Shown: piece by piece, positions 62,245-64,000 of the stretch | How the letters are laid out: the number at the start of each line of letters is the position of its first letter | Numbering within the stretch: position 1 is the first letter of the stretch | Origin: Boswellia sacra | Taxonomy: Eukaryota; Streptophyta; Magnoliopsida; Sapindales; Burseraceae | DNA: 64,000 bases | NCBI GenBank assembly: GCA_013180625.2 | Contig: SNVD02004529.1 | Span: 124,001 to 188,000 of the forward strand | Reading direction: 5' to 3' | Program-made: the position numbers and the translations under genes | Notes under the pieces: generated by a model | What the model was told of the DNA's origin: nothing | What the model saw: the letters and a program-made list of their open reading frames with translations, nothing else | Databases searched by the model: none

Positions 62245-62519
62245 AGCCATGCACACACCCTCCATCACACCCGAACACACCCTTGAATTTCTTCTCCCTT
62301 CACCCCCGAACACACACTCATGTTTCTTCTTCTTCTTTCACACACAAACCCGCAAGGGAAAACACATGCAAACGTTTTCGTATTCTCACACAATGACATA
62401 CACACACATAGGACATAATTCACACAGAATTTTTGCATTGATTAAAAAAAAAAAAAAAAAATTTTACATCTTTAGGCCGGTCTCCTAATACATTTAATCT
62501 ACAACCCAGAATAGCAAAA
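62245..62519. other. Gypsy interior after array C
   Basis: C- and CA-rich non-coding sequence (ACACAC words at 62325-62420) followed by an A-run of 18 at 62444-62461. Confidence 0.5.
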
Positions 62520-62998
62520 TAGTCCCTACGTCAACCCATTGGTCAACTTGGGCTGGGGGGACTACTATTATGGCCATAATAATATTGGGCCTAATTGTCT
62601 CTAACACAGTAAGCCCATTACTGTGGTCCATTATCTGGGTCCATTATCTGGGCCCATTATCTGGGTCTCACAATGACCCAGCCCAGCTCAATTATTTATG
62701 ATACGGTAAGCCCATTACCGTATCCCACTATCTGGGCCCATTACAGTAAGCCCATTACTGTATCCCATTATCTGGGCCCATTACAGTAAGCCCATTACTG
62801 TATCCCATTAGCTGGGCCTATTACAGTAAGCCCATTACTGTATCCTACTATCCGGGTCCATACGGTAAGCCCATTACCGTATCCCATTACATGGGCCCAT
62901 TACAGTAAGCCCATTACTGTAGCCCATTATTTGGGCCCATGAATAATTTAATAGTCCCTACGTCGACCCATTGGTCAACTTGGGCCTGGGGGGACTAC
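62520..62998 (+). repeat. Tandemly duplicated polypurine tract plus U3 segment
   Basis: TAGTCCCTACGTC starts at 62520 and again 432 bp later at 62952. Each copy leads through GACTAC, a G-rich tract (GGGGGGACTAC) and into the LTR start (TATTATGGCC at 62565; TGTTATGGCC at 62999). The first copy contains about 385 bp of U3 and then returns to the polypurine tract. Only the second is followed by a full LTR. Confidence 0.9.
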
Positions 62999-63696
62999 TG
63001 TTATGGCCATAATAATATTGGGCCTAATTGTCTCTAACACAGTAAGCCCATTACTGTGGTCCATTATCTGGGTCCATTATCTGGGCCCATTATCTGGGTC
63101 CCACAATGACCCAGCCCAGCTCAATTATTTATAATACGGTAAGCCCATTACCGTATCCCATTACATGGGCCCATTACAGTAAGCCCATTACTGTATCCCA
63201 TTATCTGGGCCCATTACAGTAAGCCCATTACTGTATCCCATTGCTGGGCCTATTACAGTAAGCCCATTACTGTATCCTACTATCCGGGCCCATACGGTAA
63301 GCCCATTACCGTATCCCATTACATGGGCCCATTACAGTAAGCCCATTACTGTAGCCCATCTTCTGGGCCTATTATCTGGGTTCCACAATAGCCCATCCCG
63401 ACTCCTATATATACCCTCCGGAACGTTGCTCAAGGTGAACTTTTTACATGTTGACAAATGCACATTTTCTCTGAACTCTTTATCTCTCTACAATTCCTTT
63501 AGTTTGAGAGCTTCTCTCTCTAGGAATTTCTCTCAGAGAATTCCGGAGTGCCGGATACTGACTTGAGCGTCGGAGGGTCACCGCCGGCACCAGCGCCGGC
63601 ACCCCTGACCGTTTTTCTGTGCTCGCAGGACCGTACCCGACACACGACCCGAGCTCCGACCCGCTCCCCCGGCCGTCCGGAAATCGTGCATCAACA
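62999..63696 (+). repeat. 3' LTR of the gypsy-type element
   Basis: Begins TGTTATGG and ends CATCAACA before GATAG. It differs from the 5' LTR by a handful of substitutions and by unit differences in the U3 array. Confidence 0.93.
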
Positions 63697-63701
63697 GATA
63701 G

Positions 63702-64000
63702 AATGTCCGGTCAGAATCATGAGAAGATTAGAATGACCTCACTAGAAACCTCATTAAAGATAGACATCAATCTATATCGTAATCGGATTAATTGTTAGAC
63801 AACTTTATGTTATGATATGGAGTTTATAATTCTTTTCTAAGAAGTGCTTCATTCAAGTCCAATGCAAATTGAGTTAAGAGACAATTAATTTTGGTTAACG
63901 ATTCATCCTTATTTTGTCCTTATCCATGTGGTTGTTTAATTAATGATTTCTACGGATTTGTCTGAATCTGTGAATCATAACTATCTTTCATACCATAATC
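63702..64000. other. Right flank, nothing recognised
   Basis: AT-rich unique-looking sequence to the end of the window. No ORF or repeat supported. Confidence 0.4.

Larger units (their letters stand above)
56638..63696 (+). mobile_element. Young non-autonomous Ty3/gypsy-type LTR element with GC-rich tandem arrays
   Basis: Target duplication GATAG at 56633-56637 and 63697-63701. The LTRs are 700 and 698 bp and nearly identical apart from repeat-unit differences. A primer-binding site follows the 5' LTR and a G-rich polypurine tract precedes the 3' LTR. The 5.6-kb interior has only a short gag-like start and no protease, RT, RNase H or integrase. It is filled instead with three tandem arrays (58240-58680, 59976-61255, 61520-62235). 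The primer site resembles those of Tat-lineage elements; lineage is inference. High LTR identity implies recent insertion using proteins from another element. Confidence 0.9.

Noticed and set aside
61467..62488. Very long overlapping ORFs (up to 297 codons) on both strands, Ala/Pro/Arg/Gln-rich or Cys/Leu/Gly/Ala-rich
   Set aside because: They lie in a CCCAGGCAGC minisatellite where all frames lack stops because of composition. No family, start context or frame preference.

Overview
This is nuclear DNA of a flowering plant, most likely a dicot. The genes are intron-rich with canonical GT/AG junctions, intergenic DNA is AT-rich, and the mobile elements are plant types (Ty1/copia, Ty3/gypsy, CACTA, hAT, Mutator-like). 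Protein style fits a rosid, perhaps Citrus-like, but I cannot confirm the species. The left 36.5 kb is gene-bearing. The right 23 kb, from about 41.3 kb, is almost entirely transposable elements.

Genes, left to right: a Raf-like (group C7) protein kinase (614-3180, minus, 6 exons, 396 aa); the biotinylated alpha subunit of mitochondrial 3-methylcrotonyl-CoA carboxylase, MCCA (6146-12241, minus, 15 exons, 736 aa); a NETWORKED1-type actin-binding coiled-coil protein (20704-27312, plus, 3 coding exons, 1838 aa); an ALP1-like protein derived from a PIF/Harbinger transposase (28575-30288, minus, 2 exons, 403 aa); and a group-3 sulfate transporter, SULTR3;1-like (31718-36524, minus, 12 exons, 656 aa). 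In all five, the exon lengths I derived by hand sum to an open multiple of three. The genes have unrelated functions (signalling, leucine catabolism, actin-membrane tethering, chromatin, sulfate transport). The C7 kinase and NET1 pair does recall the Arabidopsis arrangement near NET1A and NET1B.

Small elements lie between the genes: a 724-bp MITE just upstream of MCCA, a deleted copia-type element with TSD GAACT, and two hAT-type MITEs.

From 41.3 kb: a decayed copia element (41338-46710), then a nest. A Mutator-type MITE (47147-56317, 9-bp TSD) was entered by a copia element (47200-55236, TSD GTGTG), whose 5' LTR was in turn entered by a 4.4-kb CACTA element (50430-54837, TSD TCC). A hAT element (55284-55837, 8-bp TSD) sits in the same MITE. 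The CACTA carries captured fragments of amidophosphoribosyltransferase and ribosomal protein L34.

The last element (56638-63696, TSD GATAG) is a young Ty3/gypsy-type retrotransposon with no pol. Its interior is filled with three GC-rich tandem arrays. One array keeps a hairpin through length and compensatory sequence changes. Its U3 carries a second palindrome family that also covaries. These two observations are the most novel material in the window.
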